This document shows positions 1 to 9,041 of a DNA stretch of 64,000 nucleotides, one piece after another. How positions within the stretch are numbered: position 1 is the first letter of the stretch; each line of letters begins with the position of its first letter. The DNA comes from Nocardia xishanensis NBRC 101358 (GTDB taxonomy: Bacteria > Actinomycetota > Actinomycetes > Mycobacteriales > Mycobacteriaceae), in the NCBI RefSeq assembly GCF_001613365.1, contig NZ_BDCF01000034.1, positions 16,458 to 80,457 on the forward strand, given 5' to 3'. The position numbers were made by a program, and so were the translations under genes. The notes under the pieces are model-generated. The model had not been told where the DNA came from. It did not search any database and saw only the letters and a list, made by a program, of their open reading frames with translations.

Positions 1-1238
1 TATTCGAAAGGCTTGAGCGACAACGGTTCCCGATAGATGGTGTAGCCGCCGAACAGCTCGTCGGCACCCTCGCCGGATAGCACGACCTTGACGTGCTTAC
101 GTGCCTCTTTGGCCACGAAGTACAGCGGAACGAGCGCCGGGTCGGCCACCGGGTCGTCCAGGTACCAGACGATCTCCGGGATGGCGGCGGCGAACTCGGC
201 GGGCGAGACCACCTTGACGATGTGGCGGGCGCCGATCGCCTCGGCGCTCTCGGCGGCCACGTCCACCTCGGAGTAGCCCTCGCGCTCGAAGCCGGTGGTG
301 AAGGTGATCAGGTTCGGGTTGTGCCGCATGGCGAGCGCCGCCACCGCGGTGGAGTCGATGCCGCCCGAGAGGAACGACCCGACGGTCACGTCGGCGCGCA
401 TGTGCTTGGCGACCGAGTCCTCCAGCGCCGCCGCGATCTCGCGGTAGCGGGCGGATTCCGAACCCGGCGTGAAGGGGCGCACCGTGAAGCCCGGCCGGAA
501 GTAGCGGGTGAGCTTCGGCTCTTCGCCGGGGCGGACCGTCGCGTAGGTGCCCGACTCGAGCCGCCTGATGCCCTTGTGCAGCGTCTCGGGCTCCGGCACG
601 TACTGCAATACCGTGTAGTGCTCCAGCGCGCGCGGGTCGAGCTCGTCGGAGGACCGCAGCGCGGGCAGCAGGTCGAGCAGGCTCTTCTTCTCGCTGCCGA
701 AGGCGGTGCCGCCGGGGCCGGTGGCCAGGAACAGCGGCTTGATGCCGAACGGATCGCGGGCCAGGAACAGCTCGCTGGTCTCGGTGTCCCAGATCGCGAA
801 GGCGAACATGCCGCGCAGCCGCCGCACCGCCTCGGCGCCCCAGTAGTGGAAGGCCGCCACGATGGCCTCGCTGTCGCCCTCGGTGGCGAACATCTTCCCG
901 TCCGGGAACTCGGCGCTGTGCGCCGCCGCCAGCTCCTCGCGCAGCTCGATGTAGTTGTAGATCTCGCCATTGAAGGTGAGCGCGTAGCGCTCGGGGTTGT
1001 CGGCGGGACCCCAGCGCAGCGGCTGGTGCGAGTGCTCGATATCGATGATCGACAGTCGGTTGAAGCCCAGGACTAGGTGGACAGGAGCGGAGCCTGCGGA
1101 GCGACCATCGGTTCCGTCGTGCCAGGTGCCGCGCTCGTCGGGGCCGCGGTGGCGCATGCAGTGCAGCGCGTTGTAGACCTGGTCGACCACGTCGGATGTC
1201 GCCGCGTCAGATGTCAGGAATCCGAGCAGTCCGCACAC
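1..1238 (-). CDS. asnB: Asparagine synthase (glutamine-hydrolysing), C-terminus outside window
   Basis: Class II (Ntn-type) glutamine amidotransferase that makes asparagine from aspartate, ATP and glutamine in the cytosol. The frame opens with GTG at 1238, so the catalytic cysteine follows the initiator directly (start reads MCGLLGF). An NGEIYNY glutaminase motif lies near residue 90 and the ATP-pyrophosphatase loop SGGIDST near residue 290. About 412 codons are present; the frame runs off the window's left edge, so roughly the last third of a typical 640-650 residue protein is missing. It is divergent from ctaC, as asnB (Rv2201) and ctaC are in M. tuberculosis. Ribosome binding is weak (GAGG about 11 nt upstream). 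Confidence 0.95.
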   Translation of the reverse strand, partial: MCGLLGFLTSDAATSDVVDQVYNALHCMRHRGPDERGTWHDGTDGRSAGSAPVHLVLGFNRLSIIDIEHSHQPLRWGPADNPERYALTFNGEIYNYIELREELAAAHSAEFPDGKMFATEGDSEAIVAAFHYWGAEAVRRLRGMFAFAIWDTETSELFLARDPFGIKPLFLATGPGGTAFGSEKKSLLDLLPALRSSDELDPRALEHYTVLQYVPEPETLHKGIRRLESGTYATVRPGEEPKLTRYFRPGFTVRPFTPGSESARYREIAAALEDSVAKHMRADVTVGSFLSGGIDSTAVAALAMRHNPNLITFTTGFEREGYSEVDVAAESAEAIGARHIVKVVSPAEFAAAIPEIVWYLDDPVADPALVPLYFVAKEARKHVKVVLSGEGADELFGGYTIYREPLSLKPFE

Positions 1239-1636
1239 GGTGTCGGCAACCTCGTTTCTCCGGTGAGGGACGCCGCGTGACGGACGTCCGGATGGCTTGG
1301 GGTGCTGCGGCGCGCGCCACGCACACCGCGGGCCGAAATGTTGTGTCCGAGTATGCCGCACGCGGCGAATTCGCGCGCCGCGCACGTCCTGTCCTGCGCG
1401 GATGCGCTGGTCGCCGCCCCCGCTCCCGCGCCGGTGGGGTGTCGAACGCGACCCGACGTCAATGAGGACGCCGGTTTGGTCTACGCTGCGTAGTACTCAG
1501 GCCATTCTCAGGCGACGCGTGCGCGGAGTCGGATGCCCGCCGGGACGGCCTGACATGAGCTTGAAAAGTGTCGTCAGGGCGGATCGCGGCCCCGGCGGCG
1601 CACTGTCGGAAGTGTGGCGACCAGGAAGGCGTGAGC
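1239..1636. promoter_or_regulatory. Divergent asnB/ctaC intergenic region with a CTACGC-T-GCGTAG dyad
   Basis: This 398-bp gap holds no convincing gene. It must carry the promoters for asnB (leftward) and ctaC (rightward). A perfect 6-bp inverted repeat, CTACGC-T-GCGTAG, lies at 1481-1493, followed by TAGTACT; a protein-binding site or part of the ctaC promoter is possible. A purine-rich ribosome binding site (AGGAAGG, 1623-1629) sits 7 nt before the ctaC start. Confidence 0.4.
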
Positions 1637-2767
1637 GTGGCGCACAAGGCGAGCGAAGAGATCGGGGCACGACCCGTGAAGGGGCAGTATTCACCCGCCC
1701 CGTCGGCTTCGCCGACCAACCATCCCCGAGGCCGCGTCCTTCGGCGGGCCGGGCTGGCGGTGTCCTTGGGGATCACCGCGATGCTCGTCTCGGGCTGCTC
1801 GATCGACAATGTTTGGCTGCGGTTCGGCTGGCCCTCGGGTATCACGCCGCAGGCCACCCGGATGCGGGAGCTGTGGACCTGGTCGGTCGTCGCCGCGCTG
1901 GCGATGGGTGTGCTGGTCTGGGGTCTGACCTTCTGGACCGTCGCGTTCCACCGCAAGAAGAAGGACTCCCCGGAGTTCCCGCGGCAGACCGGTTACAACG
2001 TGCCGCTGGAGCTGACCTACACGGCGATCCCGTTCGTCATCATCGCGGTGCTGTTCTACTTCACCGTGGTGGTGCAGAACTACGTCCACGAGAAGGTGGA
2101 CAACCCGGACGTGACGGTCGACGTGACCGCCTTCCAGTGGAACTGGAAGTTCGGCTACCGCGAGGTCGACTTCAAGGACGGCTACCAGTTCAACGGCATC
2201 GACTCCCCCCGCGAGGAAGCCGCCCAGGCGCAGCTGGAGGAGTACGCGGAGCGGACCAAGGACGGTCACCCGCAGCCGGGCCCGGTGCACGGCAAGCCGG
2301 AGAACGACATCCTCTCTTACCTGCACTACGACACCGTCGAGACCGTCGGCTCCAGCAACGAGATCCCGGTCCTGGTGCTGCCGACCGGCAAGGTCGTCGA
2401 GTTCCAGCTCGCCGCCGCCGACGTGATCCACTCCTTCTGGGTGCCTGAGTTCCTGTTCAAGCGCGACGTGATGCCGAACCCGAAGGAAAACCACTCGGAC
2501 AACGTCTTCCAGATCACCAAGATCGAGAAGGAAGGCGCGTTCGTCGGCCGCTGCGCCGAGATGTGCGGTACCTTCCACTCGATGATGAACTTCGAGGTCC
2601 GTGCCGTGTCGCCGGAGAAGTTCACCAAGTACCTCGACGCGCGTCGGGCGGGCAAGACCAATGCCGAGGCGCTCGAGGCGATCGGTGAGTCCCCCGTCGC
2701 CACCTCCACCCGGCCGTTCAACACCGACCGCTCGGTCAAGAGCGCGGCCGCGCCCGAGACCAAGTGA
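1637..2767 (+). CDS. ctaC: Cytochrome c oxidase subunit II (aa3 type)
   Basis: Carries the binuclear CuA centre that accepts electrons from the bcc complex. A lipoprotein-type signal with lipobox LVSGC puts the lipid-modified Cys near residue 54, followed by two transmembrane helices. The CuA signature GRCAEMCGTFHSMM is near residues 305-318. The start is GTG at 1637 because AGGAAGG sits 7 nt before it; a GTG at 1631 is too close to that site. The product is 376 residues. Between the helices and the CuA fold is a longer hydrophilic loop with many Glu/Lys, as in actinobacterial CtaC. It is followed 13 nt later by ctaF in the same operon. Confidence 0.95.
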   Translation: MAHKASEEIGARPVKGQYSPAPSASPTNHPRGRVLRRAGLAVSLGITAMLVSGCSIDNVWLRFGWPSGITPQATRMRELWTWSVVAALAMGVLVWGLTFWTVAFHRKKKDSPEFPRQTGYNVPLELTYTAIPFVIIAVLFYFTVVVQNYVHEKVDNPDVTVDVTAFQWNWKFGYREVDFKDGYQFNGIDSPREEAAQAQLEEYAERTKDGHPQPGPVHGKPENDILSYLHYDTVETVGSSNEIPVLVLPTGKVVEFQLAAADVIHSFWVPEFLFKRDVMPNPKENHSDNVFQITKIEKEGAFVGRCAEMCGTFHSMMNFEVRAVSPEKFTKYLDARRAGKTNAEALEAIGESPVATSTRPFNTDRSVKSAAAPETK

Positions 2768-2780
2768 GGACTGATCTGAC

Positions 2781-3197
2781 ATGAAGATCGAAGCGCGCAT
2801 TTTCGAACTGCTGACGGTGTTCTTCGTCATCGTCGGCATCGTGTACGGCTTCTTCACCGCCCAGTCGCGCACCGGCGTCGAGTGGGCGGGCACCACCGCG
2901 ATCGTGCTGACCGCGGGCCTGTCGCTGATCATCGGCACCTACTTCCGGTTCGTCGCCCGTCGTCTCGACCTGCGCCCGGAGGACTTCGAGGACGCCGAGA
3001 TCGTGGACGGCACCGGTGACCTCGGCTTCTTCTCGCCGGGCAGCTTCTGGCCCATCACCCTCGCGGCCGCCGGTTCGGTCACCGCGCTCGGCCTGGCCTT
3101 CTTCGAGCTGTGGCTGATCGGTGTCGGCGTGCTGTGCGTGCTCGCCGCCGCGGCGGGCCTGGTGTTCGAGTACCACCTCGGCCCCGAGAAGCACTGA
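2781..3197 (+). CDS. ctaF: Cytochrome c oxidase subunit IV, actinobacterial type
   Basis: A 138-residue membrane protein with four predicted helices (about residues 6-26, 36-56, 88-108 and 110-130). It begins MKIEARIFELLTVFF, characteristic of the small actinobacterial subunit IV (Rv2199c family) of the aa3 oxidase. It follows ctaC by 13 nt and is closed by a strong hairpin, so ctaC-ctaF is a two-gene operon. The family is a structural subunit of the bcc-aa3 supercomplex; no catalytic residues are expected. Confidence 0.92.
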   Translation: MKIEARIFELLTVFFVIVGIVYGFFTAQSRTGVEWAGTTAIVLTAGLSLIIGTYFRFVARRLDLRPEDFEDAEIVDGTGDLGFFSPGSFWPITLAAAGSVTALGLAFFELWLIGVGVLCVLAAAAGLVFEYHLGPEKH

Positions 3198-3205
3198 GAC
3201 GAACA

Positions 3206-3241
3206 CGAAGCGCCCCGCTGGAAAACCGGTGGGGCGCTTCG
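3206..3241 (+). terminator. Rho-independent-type terminator after ctaF
   Basis: An 11-bp perfect stem CGAAGCGCCCC / GGGGCGCTTCG with a partly paired loop, 8 nt after the ctaF stop. It lies between ctaF and a convergent SDR gene and may serve both strands. There is no long U-tract, as is usual in actinobacteria. Confidence 0.8.
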
Positions 3242-3257
3242 CCGTTTCCGGGGTCCG

Positions 3258-4088
3258 TCAGAAGCCGAACGCTTGGCGCAGGCGGGTGGTCGAGCGCGGT
3301 GCGGCGCCGGCCAGGTCGCGCAGCCTGCGGGCGAACCGCGGGTGAGCGCCGCCGCGGTCGGTGACGGCGGCCTCGACGGCGCGGGCCACCTCCGCCGGAT
3401 CGCGCTCGTACTCGTCGGCGAAATCCGGGTCGTCGCCGTGCAGCGCCGGATAGTCGATCGCGGTGACGTGGACGCCGCTCGGCCCCAGCTCGGCCTCGGC
3501 GCACTCGGCGAAGGTGGTCCACGCCGCCTGAGAGCTCGCGTAGGAGGCGAAACGGGCCGCCGTGGCGGTGTTGTGGTGCGCGGGGCCGACATTGACGACA
3601 CGACCCGAGCCGGAGCTGAGCATCGCGGGGAGCAGTCCGAGGGTCAGCCGCAGCGGCCCGAAGTAGTTGACGGCCATCATGCGCTGGTAATCGCGGAAAC
3701 GGTCCAGCGAGTGCGCGACGGGCCGGTGCACCGGGCGGCCCGCGTTGTTGATCAGGATGTCGACCGCGCCGAATTCCGCGAGCACCCACTCGACGAGTTG
3801 ATCGACGTCGCCGAGCGCCGAGAGATCGCAGCGGAACCAGTGCGCCCTGCCGCCCGCGGCCACGATCTCCTCGCAGGCCGTGATGAGCTGATCACCGCGC
3901 CGGGCGACCAGCAGCAATTCGGCGCCGTGCTCCGCGAGCAGCGCGGCGATGGCGCGGCCGACCTCGGAACAGGCGTCGGTAACGAGAATCCGTTGATCGG
4001 CCAAGGATTGGGCGTCGGGCAAGTCGGGGCGCGACGCGCGGCGCTTGCGTTCGACGAAACGGGCCGGGGCAGGGCGAAATTCGAGCAT
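3258..4088 (-). CDS. Degenerate short-chain dehydrogenase/reductase
   Basis: A Rossmann-fold SDR of 276 residues by overall pattern: nucleotide-binding strand, NNAG motif and C-terminal helices are present. Key catalytic features are changed. The TGxxxGxG loop reads TDACSEVG, the Ser position of the catalytic tetrad aligns with Pro (NVGPAHH), and YxxxK reads YASSQ, with Gln in place of Lys. An active oxidoreductase of the usual SDR chemistry is therefore doubtful. ATG at 4088 was chosen because GAAGG lies 8 nt upstream; in-frame ATG 4130 and GTG 4136 have no clear site. The gene is convergent with ctaF. A binding or structural role is possible; substrate unknown. Confidence 0.8.
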   Translation of the reverse strand: MLEFRPAPARFVERKRRASRPDLPDAQSLADQRILVTDACSEVGRAIAALLAEHGAELLLVARRGDQLITACEEIVAAGGRAHWFRCDLSALGDVDQLVEWVLAEFGAVDILINNAGRPVHRPVAHSLDRFRDYQRMMAVNYFGPLRLTLGLLPAMLSSGSGRVVNVGPAHHNTATAARFASYASSQAAWTTFAECAEAELGPSGVHVTAIDYPALHGDDPDFADEYERDPAEVARAVEAAVTDRGGAHPRFARRLRDLAGAAPRSTTRLRQAFGF

Positions 4089-4209
4089 CGAGACAGCCTT
4101 CGCATCGGATGACATGCTGAACTGACCCATCGACACCCAGCCGACAGTGCCGAGTCGGCCACGGCCGCCGGATGATAGCTACTTCCCAGTGACCGTGGCG
4201 CGACACAGT

Positions 4210-5487
4210 TTAATCGGCCGACTCGTACCGCATGGCGTGTTCGGACGCGCAGATCTCATCGATTCCGGCGACGATGTCGCGCAGCAGCTCCGAGGGCAGC
4301 GCGGACGGACGCAACCGGCAGGTGAAGGTGATCAGGCCGTGGTCCTCGGCGGGCAGGTTGCGCGCGGCGGCCTCGTCCCGCAGGTAGCTGGAGCGCACGC
4401 CGTAGGTCATCGCGGAGATGACGGTGAAGCAGCCGGTGCGCTCCCGGTGTCCGGAGAACAGGTCGTGCAGCCGGTAGAACACCGAGGCGTAGGTGGACAG
4501 CGGCGCGAAAATGCCGACGCGGTAGGCGGGTCCGCGCTCCGAGGAGCTGATCACCGTGTCGGCGAGGTATTCCGCGTCGCGCAGGGTGAGCACCTTCGGG
4601 GCGAACATCAGCGCGCCCGCCGCGGCGTTGCGGACCGGCATGCCCGCCTTGCCGCCCGCGTGCGATGCGATGGCGCCCAACGACTTCCGAGTGCGAGTGC
4701 CGACCTCGCGGCGGGCCCGCAGCGAACGGGTCGGCGTGGTGGGGTAGAGGCTGGACCACTGACCGAACCGCACGGTGCCGAGCTGCACGTGGCCGGTGCC
4801 GACCGGTCGCGCCACCTTCAGCGGCGCGGTGTCGACCCAGCGGCCGACCTGCAACGCCGCGTTGCCGGGGTTCGCGATCTCCGTGTGCGCGTGCTCGACG
4901 AAGGAGTCGAAATCGAGGAACCGGTCGGCGTCGGTGGTGAGCCAGGTGTGGTCCTTGTCGATGTCGACGGCGTCCAGGGTGAGCGCGGTGATGATGCCGG
5001 CCCGCCCGCCCGCGCCGAGGATGCGGTGGAACCGCTCCGTGTGGTGGTGGCGCCCGCAGGTGCCGATGCGCCCGTCCGGGTCGACGTATTCCAGATCCAC
5101 GATCTGGTCGATGAACAGGCCGTACCGGTGCGAGGCGCTGCTCACGCCGCCGACCGAGGCGAAGCCGCCCGCGGTGATGTCGCGGTGGTCGCCGACGATT
5201 GGCAGACCGAGTCCGTGCGCGCCGAGGCGGCGGTCTATATCGGAGAGCTTGGCGCCCGCCTGCACGCGGACGGTGCGACGACCGAGGTTGATGTCGAGCA
5301 CCGAGTTCATCCGGCGCAGCGAGACCACGGTGCGCTGATCGGGCAGTGTCAGGGTGTCTTCGACCTGCTCGCCGCCGCGGACCGCGAGGCGCTCCGCGCG
5401 GCCGCGTGAATTCCGCACGGTGCGAACGACATCCGCGGTGTCACGGGGTAGATATTCTTCGGCGGAGACAGTCTGCGGCGTGCTCAT
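4210..5487 (-). CDS. FAD-binding (PCMH-type) oxidoreductase
   Basis: A 425-residue protein with an N-terminal PCMH-type FAD-binding domain: a VRGGEQ loop near residue 35 and the flavin-binding stretch PIVGDHRDITAGGF near residue 90. The C-terminal half would form the substrate domain. It belongs to the broad group with D-lactate/glycolate oxidase subunits and DprE1, but nothing seen identifies the substrate. ATG 5487 was chosen because the FAD domain begins soon after; upstream codons give Arg-rich sequence without family character. It is followed leftward by the SDR gene and preceded by phoD, with gaps over 100 nt, so joint transcription is uncertain. Confidence 0.82.
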   Translation of the reverse strand: MSTPQTVSAEEYLPRDTADVVRTVRNSRGRAERLAVRGGEQVEDTLTLPDQRTVVSLRRMNSVLDINLGRRTVRVQAGAKLSDIDRRLGAHGLGLPIVGDHRDITAGGFASVGGVSSASHRYGLFIDQIVDLEYVDPDGRIGTCGRHHHTERFHRILGAGGRAGIITALTLDAVDIDKDHTWLTTDADRFLDFDSFVEHAHTEIANPGNAALQVGRWVDTAPLKVARPVGTGHVQLGTVRFGQWSSLYPTTPTRSLRARREVGTRTRKSLGAIASHAGGKAGMPVRNAAAGALMFAPKVLTLRDAEYLADTVISSSERGPAYRVGIFAPLSTYASVFYRLHDLFSGHRERTGCFTVISAMTYGVRSSYLRDEAAARNLPAEDHGLITFTCRLRPSALPSELLRDIVAGIDEICASEHAMRYESAD

Positions 5488-5671
5488 GGCACGACAGCTA
5501 ACCACAGTCTGGCGCTCGGTGCGCACCCGAAGTCGGAGGCTCTTTCTCCGCACCAGGACAACCCCTTTCGACCTGCGACGATGCCGATGTCGTCCGCCTC
5601 CGTGAGCAGGGCTCTGGACGCCCGGCCGGACACCCCCGCGGGCATGCCGCGCACCGGCCCCGGGTTCCGGC

Positions 5672-7234
5672 TCAACGGCCCGGCGCGGGCAGGCGCCGAC
5701 TGAACAACACCGTGCCCGTCGCGTCGCACAGATCCACCGTGAGTTCGGCGGAACGGCCATCGATGCGGACCTCGCCGAAATGCTGATAGGCGCCGTCCAG
5801 CGGCGAGGTGTTCGGCGCGGGCGGCGCGTGCACGAAGACGGCCTCGGGACCGAACGTGGGGTCGAGTTGATTCGGGCCGAAGGCGCCCGCGTTGAGCGGC
5901 CCGGAGACGAACTCCCAGAACTCGTCGAAATCGGTGAACGCCGCGCGCTCGGGGGAGTAGCGGTGCGCCGCGGTGTAGTGCACGTCGGCGGTCAGCCACA
6001 CCACGCCGGTGACCCGGTTCGCTTTGATCGCCGAAAGCACCTGCGCGATCTCGGATTCGCGACCCGACGGCGCACCCGGGGCTCCGTTGGCCGGGCCCTC
6101 GAAGGCGGTCTTGCCGTCTGGCACCACCACGCCGAGCGGCAGGTCGTTGGCGACGATCTTCCAGGTGGCCCGCGACTCGCGCAGGCCCTCGATCAGCCAT
6201 TTCGTCTGCGCCGCACCGAAGATCCTGCCCTCGGGCGCGGTGTTGGCGCCGTTGACGTCCTTGTAGGTGCGCATGTCGAGGACGAACACGTCCAGTAGCG
6301 GGCCGTAAGAGACCTTGCGGTACAGCCTTCCGTCGACGGCCTCCTTCGGGTCCACGGGCATCCACTCGTGGAACGCCTGCCACGCGCGAGTGGCGAGGGT
6401 GTCCATGCTGCGCTCGGTGTAGCCCTTGTCCGCGGCGACGGTGCCTCCGGGGTACCAGTTGTTGACCGTCTCGTGGTCGTCCCACTGAACCAATTGCGCC
6501 ACCGCGGTATTGAACCCGCGATAGTTCCGGTCGGACAGGTTGTAAGCGTACTGACCGCGGAACTGGTCGAGCGTCTGGGCGACCGCGCTCTTGGCCTCTG
6601 TGACGGTGTTGCGCCAGATCCGGCCGTCGGGGAGGGTGACCGACTCCTGGAGCGGAACGTCGGAGTAGACGACGTCGCCGGAGTGCAGGAACAGGTGCGG
6701 GTCGCGGGCGGCCATGGTCGAGAAGATCCGCATCCCGCCCAGATCGGGATTGATTCCGTAACCCTGGCCCGCGACGTCACCCGACCACTGGAGCTTGATG
6801 TCGGCCGGGCCGGTCGGTGCGGTGCGGAACACGCCGGTCAGCGGTTCGGAGGTGGCGCCGTCCTCGGCTTCGAGGGTGACGCGATAGTGCACCAGCGAGC
6901 CTGAGGGCAGTCCGGCGACGCGGACCCGTCCCGTGCCGTCCGCGTCGGGCGTGAGCAGCGGACCGGTGAAACGGCGCGCGTCGGTGAAGGATTCGGTGGC
7001 GGCGGTCTCCACGATCAGCGTCGCGGGCCGGTCCGAGCGAGCCCAGATCAGCGCGCCGTCGGAGCGCGGGTCGCCGACCGCGACGCCGTGCGTCAGGTTC
7101 GGCCGCTGCCGAACCAGGACGGGTCCGTCGTCGGCGCCGCAGGCGGCAAGCGCGGGCCCGGCGACCAGACCGAGCGCGGACGTGCGCAGCAGGGTGCGCC
7201 GGGAGATGCCGAGTGCCGGACCGCCGTGTGCCAT
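5672..7234 (-). CDS. phoD: PhoD-family alkaline phosphatase/phosphodiesterase, Tat-exported
   Basis: A secreted metallo-phosphoesterase releasing phosphate from phosphomono- or diesters. The 520-residue product begins with a twin-arginine signal (SRRTLLRTSALG), ending in a lipobox-like LAACG. The family's N-terminal beta domain follows, then the metal-site motifs SGDVAG, LHSGDVVYSD, WDDHE and TADVHYTAAHRY. ATG 7234 is used because a GAGGG site lies 9 nt upstream; a GTG 15 nt further up has none. Phosphate control would be expected for the family, but no Pho box was recognised. The gene stands alone with gaps on both sides. Confidence 0.9.
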   Translation of the reverse strand: MAHGGPALGISRRTLLRTSALGLVAGPALAACGADDGPVLVRQRPNLTHGVAVGDPRSDGALIWARSDRPATLIVETAATESFTDARRFTGPLLTPDADGTGRVRVAGLPSGSLVHYRVTLEAEDGATSEPLTGVFRTAPTGPADIKLQWSGDVAGQGYGINPDLGGMRIFSTMAARDPHLFLHSGDVVYSDVPLQESVTLPDGRIWRNTVTEAKSAVAQTLDQFRGQYAYNLSDRNYRGFNTAVAQLVQWDDHETVNNWYPGGTVAADKGYTERSMDTLATRAWQAFHEWMPVDPKEAVDGRLYRKVSYGPLLDVFVLDMRTYKDVNGANTAPEGRIFGAAQTKWLIEGLRESRATWKIVANDLPLGVVVPDGKTAFEGPANGAPGAPSGRESEIAQVLSAIKANRVTGVVWLTADVHYTAAHRYSPERAAFTDFDEFWEFVSGPLNAGAFGPNQLDPTFGPEAVFVHAPPAPNTSPLDGAYQHFGEVRIDGRSAELTVDLCDATGTVLFSRRLPAPGR

Positions 7235-7366
7235 GGTCGTCACCCTCACGCAGTCATCTCAACGCCGCGTGAACGGCCGCTGTCGGTCCGGCCAATTGAC
7301 CGGGCCGCACGTGGCATCCCGGTGAAACGGTCCTCGCGGCGAGCCGCGCTCACCGGGAGGTGGCGT

Positions 7367-8959
7367 TCAGTCGCCGGGTTCGGCCGGTCGGTTCGTCGTC
7401 GGGGCGTCGCTGGTGATGGCCCGTTGTGCGCCGGGTTCGGTTGGGTGCTCGTGTCCGGGTGCGAGCGCCGGGGCGTCGGCGGCCTTCGGCGCGAGTGTGA
7501 GCCGGGCGCTCGGTCGGTCGGAGTTCATGCGGCGCAGCGGTTCGGTGGGATTGTCCGGCGGCCATGGCGAACTCGCGTCGTCGAGGCCGAGCGCGGCGAT
7601 CACGTCGGGGAACCAGCGGGTGCATTCGGTGCGCAGCGGTAGTTCGGGCTGGAGTTGCGACATCACGCTCACGCCCGCAAGGAACGTCCGCAGCATCGGG
7701 GTGTGCTCGGCGGGCATGGTCAGCTGCCGGATCACGTTGGACAGGCTCAGATCCACTGTGGCCGAGACGCGTTTGCGCAACCACTCGCTGGTGAGGCGGA
7801 AGGTGGGGTCGAGCATGGCGTCGCGCATCGGCGCCAGTTGCTCGACCACGGTGTGACTGTCCAGCGCGCGGTCCGGTTCGACGTAACCGCGGCGGCGGAT
7901 CGCCGCCTCCAGATCGGCCGGGTCGCCGGACAGGATCGCCTGGGCGATATCGGTCAGCGCGTCGAGGTAGCCGGGCGGGAACGACGCGCACGCGCCGAAA
8001 TCGACGATCCCGAGCCGACCGTCGGGCATGATGCGGAAATTGCCAGGGTGCGGATCGCCGTACAGCAAACCGGCTTTCGTCGGACCGGACAGCAGGAAGC
8101 GCAGCACGAGCAACCCGATCCGGTCGCGATCGAACGGCGCGCGGTGGGTGAGCATCCGCGACAGCGAGACGCCGTCCAGCCATTCGGAGATCAGCACGTC
8201 GCCCTGCTGCGCCACCACGCCGGGCACCACGAAATCGGGGTCGTTCGCGTAGGCCGCGGCGAAGCTGCGCTGATGCGCGGCCTCGATCTCGTAGTCGAGT
8301 TCCTCGCCGATGTAGGCGCACAGCGCCTCGATCACCGCGCGCGAATCCGCGCCGGGCAGCAGCGCGGTGAACAGGGGAGCGATCTGGCGCAGCGCCTGCA
8401 AATCGCTGAGCACGGCCTCGCGCGCGCCGGGGTACATCACCTTCACGGCCACCCGGCGGCCGTCGCGCCACACCGCGCGGTGCACCTGGCCGACGGAGGC
8501 GGCCGCCGCGGGCCGGTCCTCGAATTCCAGGAACAACGCCCGCCAGTTCGGGCCGAGCTGGGCGGCAAGCGCCGTATGCACCATCGGCGGCAGCATCGCC
8601 GGCGCCGAATCCTGTAGCTGGTTGAGCGCGTCGCGGTAGGGCGCGGCGAAATCCGCGGGCAGTGCGAGCTCGTACAGCGACATCAGCTGCCCGAGCTTGG
8701 CCACGCAGCCCTTGAGCTCGCCGAGCACGTCGAACAGGTGCTGGGCGGTCCTGGCCTGGATCTCGCGGTTCACCTCGTCCGCGGAACGGCCGAGCATGCG
8801 TTTGCCCGCGCCCGCGACCCGCCTGCCCGCGAACGCCACCGGCAGTCCGGCCAGCTTCGTGGTGCGGGCGAGCCTGCCCGTCGGCGGATCACCGGCGGGC
8901 TCGGCGTCGATACGCCTGGGCAGCTTCAGAATTCGACCACCGGGGTCGCGGCGGACCAT
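7367..8959 (-). CDS. ABC1/UbiB-family atypical kinase-like protein
   Basis: A member of the ADCK/UbiB family, ancient kinase-like ATPases linked to isoprenoid lipid metabolism. In the 530-residue product the family hallmarks are intact: the KxGQ helix motif (KLGQLMS), an Ala-rich nucleotide loop (AAASVGQVH), the ATP-binding Lys in VAVKVM, HPGNF and the metal-binding DFG. A Pro/Ala-rich, probably disordered tail of about 80 residues ends the protein. ATG 8959 is chosen because GAGG lies 5 nt upstream; the GTG two codons earlier would overlap that site. The substrate is unknown. No quinone genes are next to it. Confidence 0.88.
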   Translation of the reverse strand: MVRRDPGGRILKLPRRIDAEPAGDPPTGRLARTTKLAGLPVAFAGRRVAGAGKRMLGRSADEVNREIQARTAQHLFDVLGELKGCVAKLGQLMSLYELALPADFAAPYRDALNQLQDSAPAMLPPMVHTALAAQLGPNWRALFLEFEDRPAAAASVGQVHRAVWRDGRRVAVKVMYPGAREAVLSDLQALRQIAPLFTALLPGADSRAVIEALCAYIGEELDYEIEAAHQRSFAAAYANDPDFVVPGVVAQQGDVLISEWLDGVSLSRMLTHRAPFDRDRIGLLVLRFLLSGPTKAGLLYGDPHPGNFRIMPDGRLGIVDFGACASFPPGYLDALTDIAQAILSGDPADLEAAIRRRGYVEPDRALDSHTVVEQLAPMRDAMLDPTFRLTSEWLRKRVSATVDLSLSNVIRQLTMPAEHTPMLRTFLAGVSVMSQLQPELPLRTECTRWFPDVIAALGLDDASSPWPPDNPTEPLRRMNSDRPSARLTLAPKAADAPALAPGHEHPTEPGAQRAITSDAPTTNRPAEPGD

Positions 8960-9041
8960 GCTCACCTCACTCGCACGCCGAGCAGACCACCCCTACCCGT
9001 GGTCCCGCGTCGACATTGTGGACAAGGCTACCAACGCGGGC

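Noticed and set aside
93..1076. A 327-codon plus-strand frame opposite asnB
   Set aside because: It is the antisense shadow of asnB: Arg/Gly/Val-rich, no ribosome site, no family features. The same holds for many long frames opposite real genes, such as 1691-2938, 26439-27542, 27683-29317 and 45846-47216.
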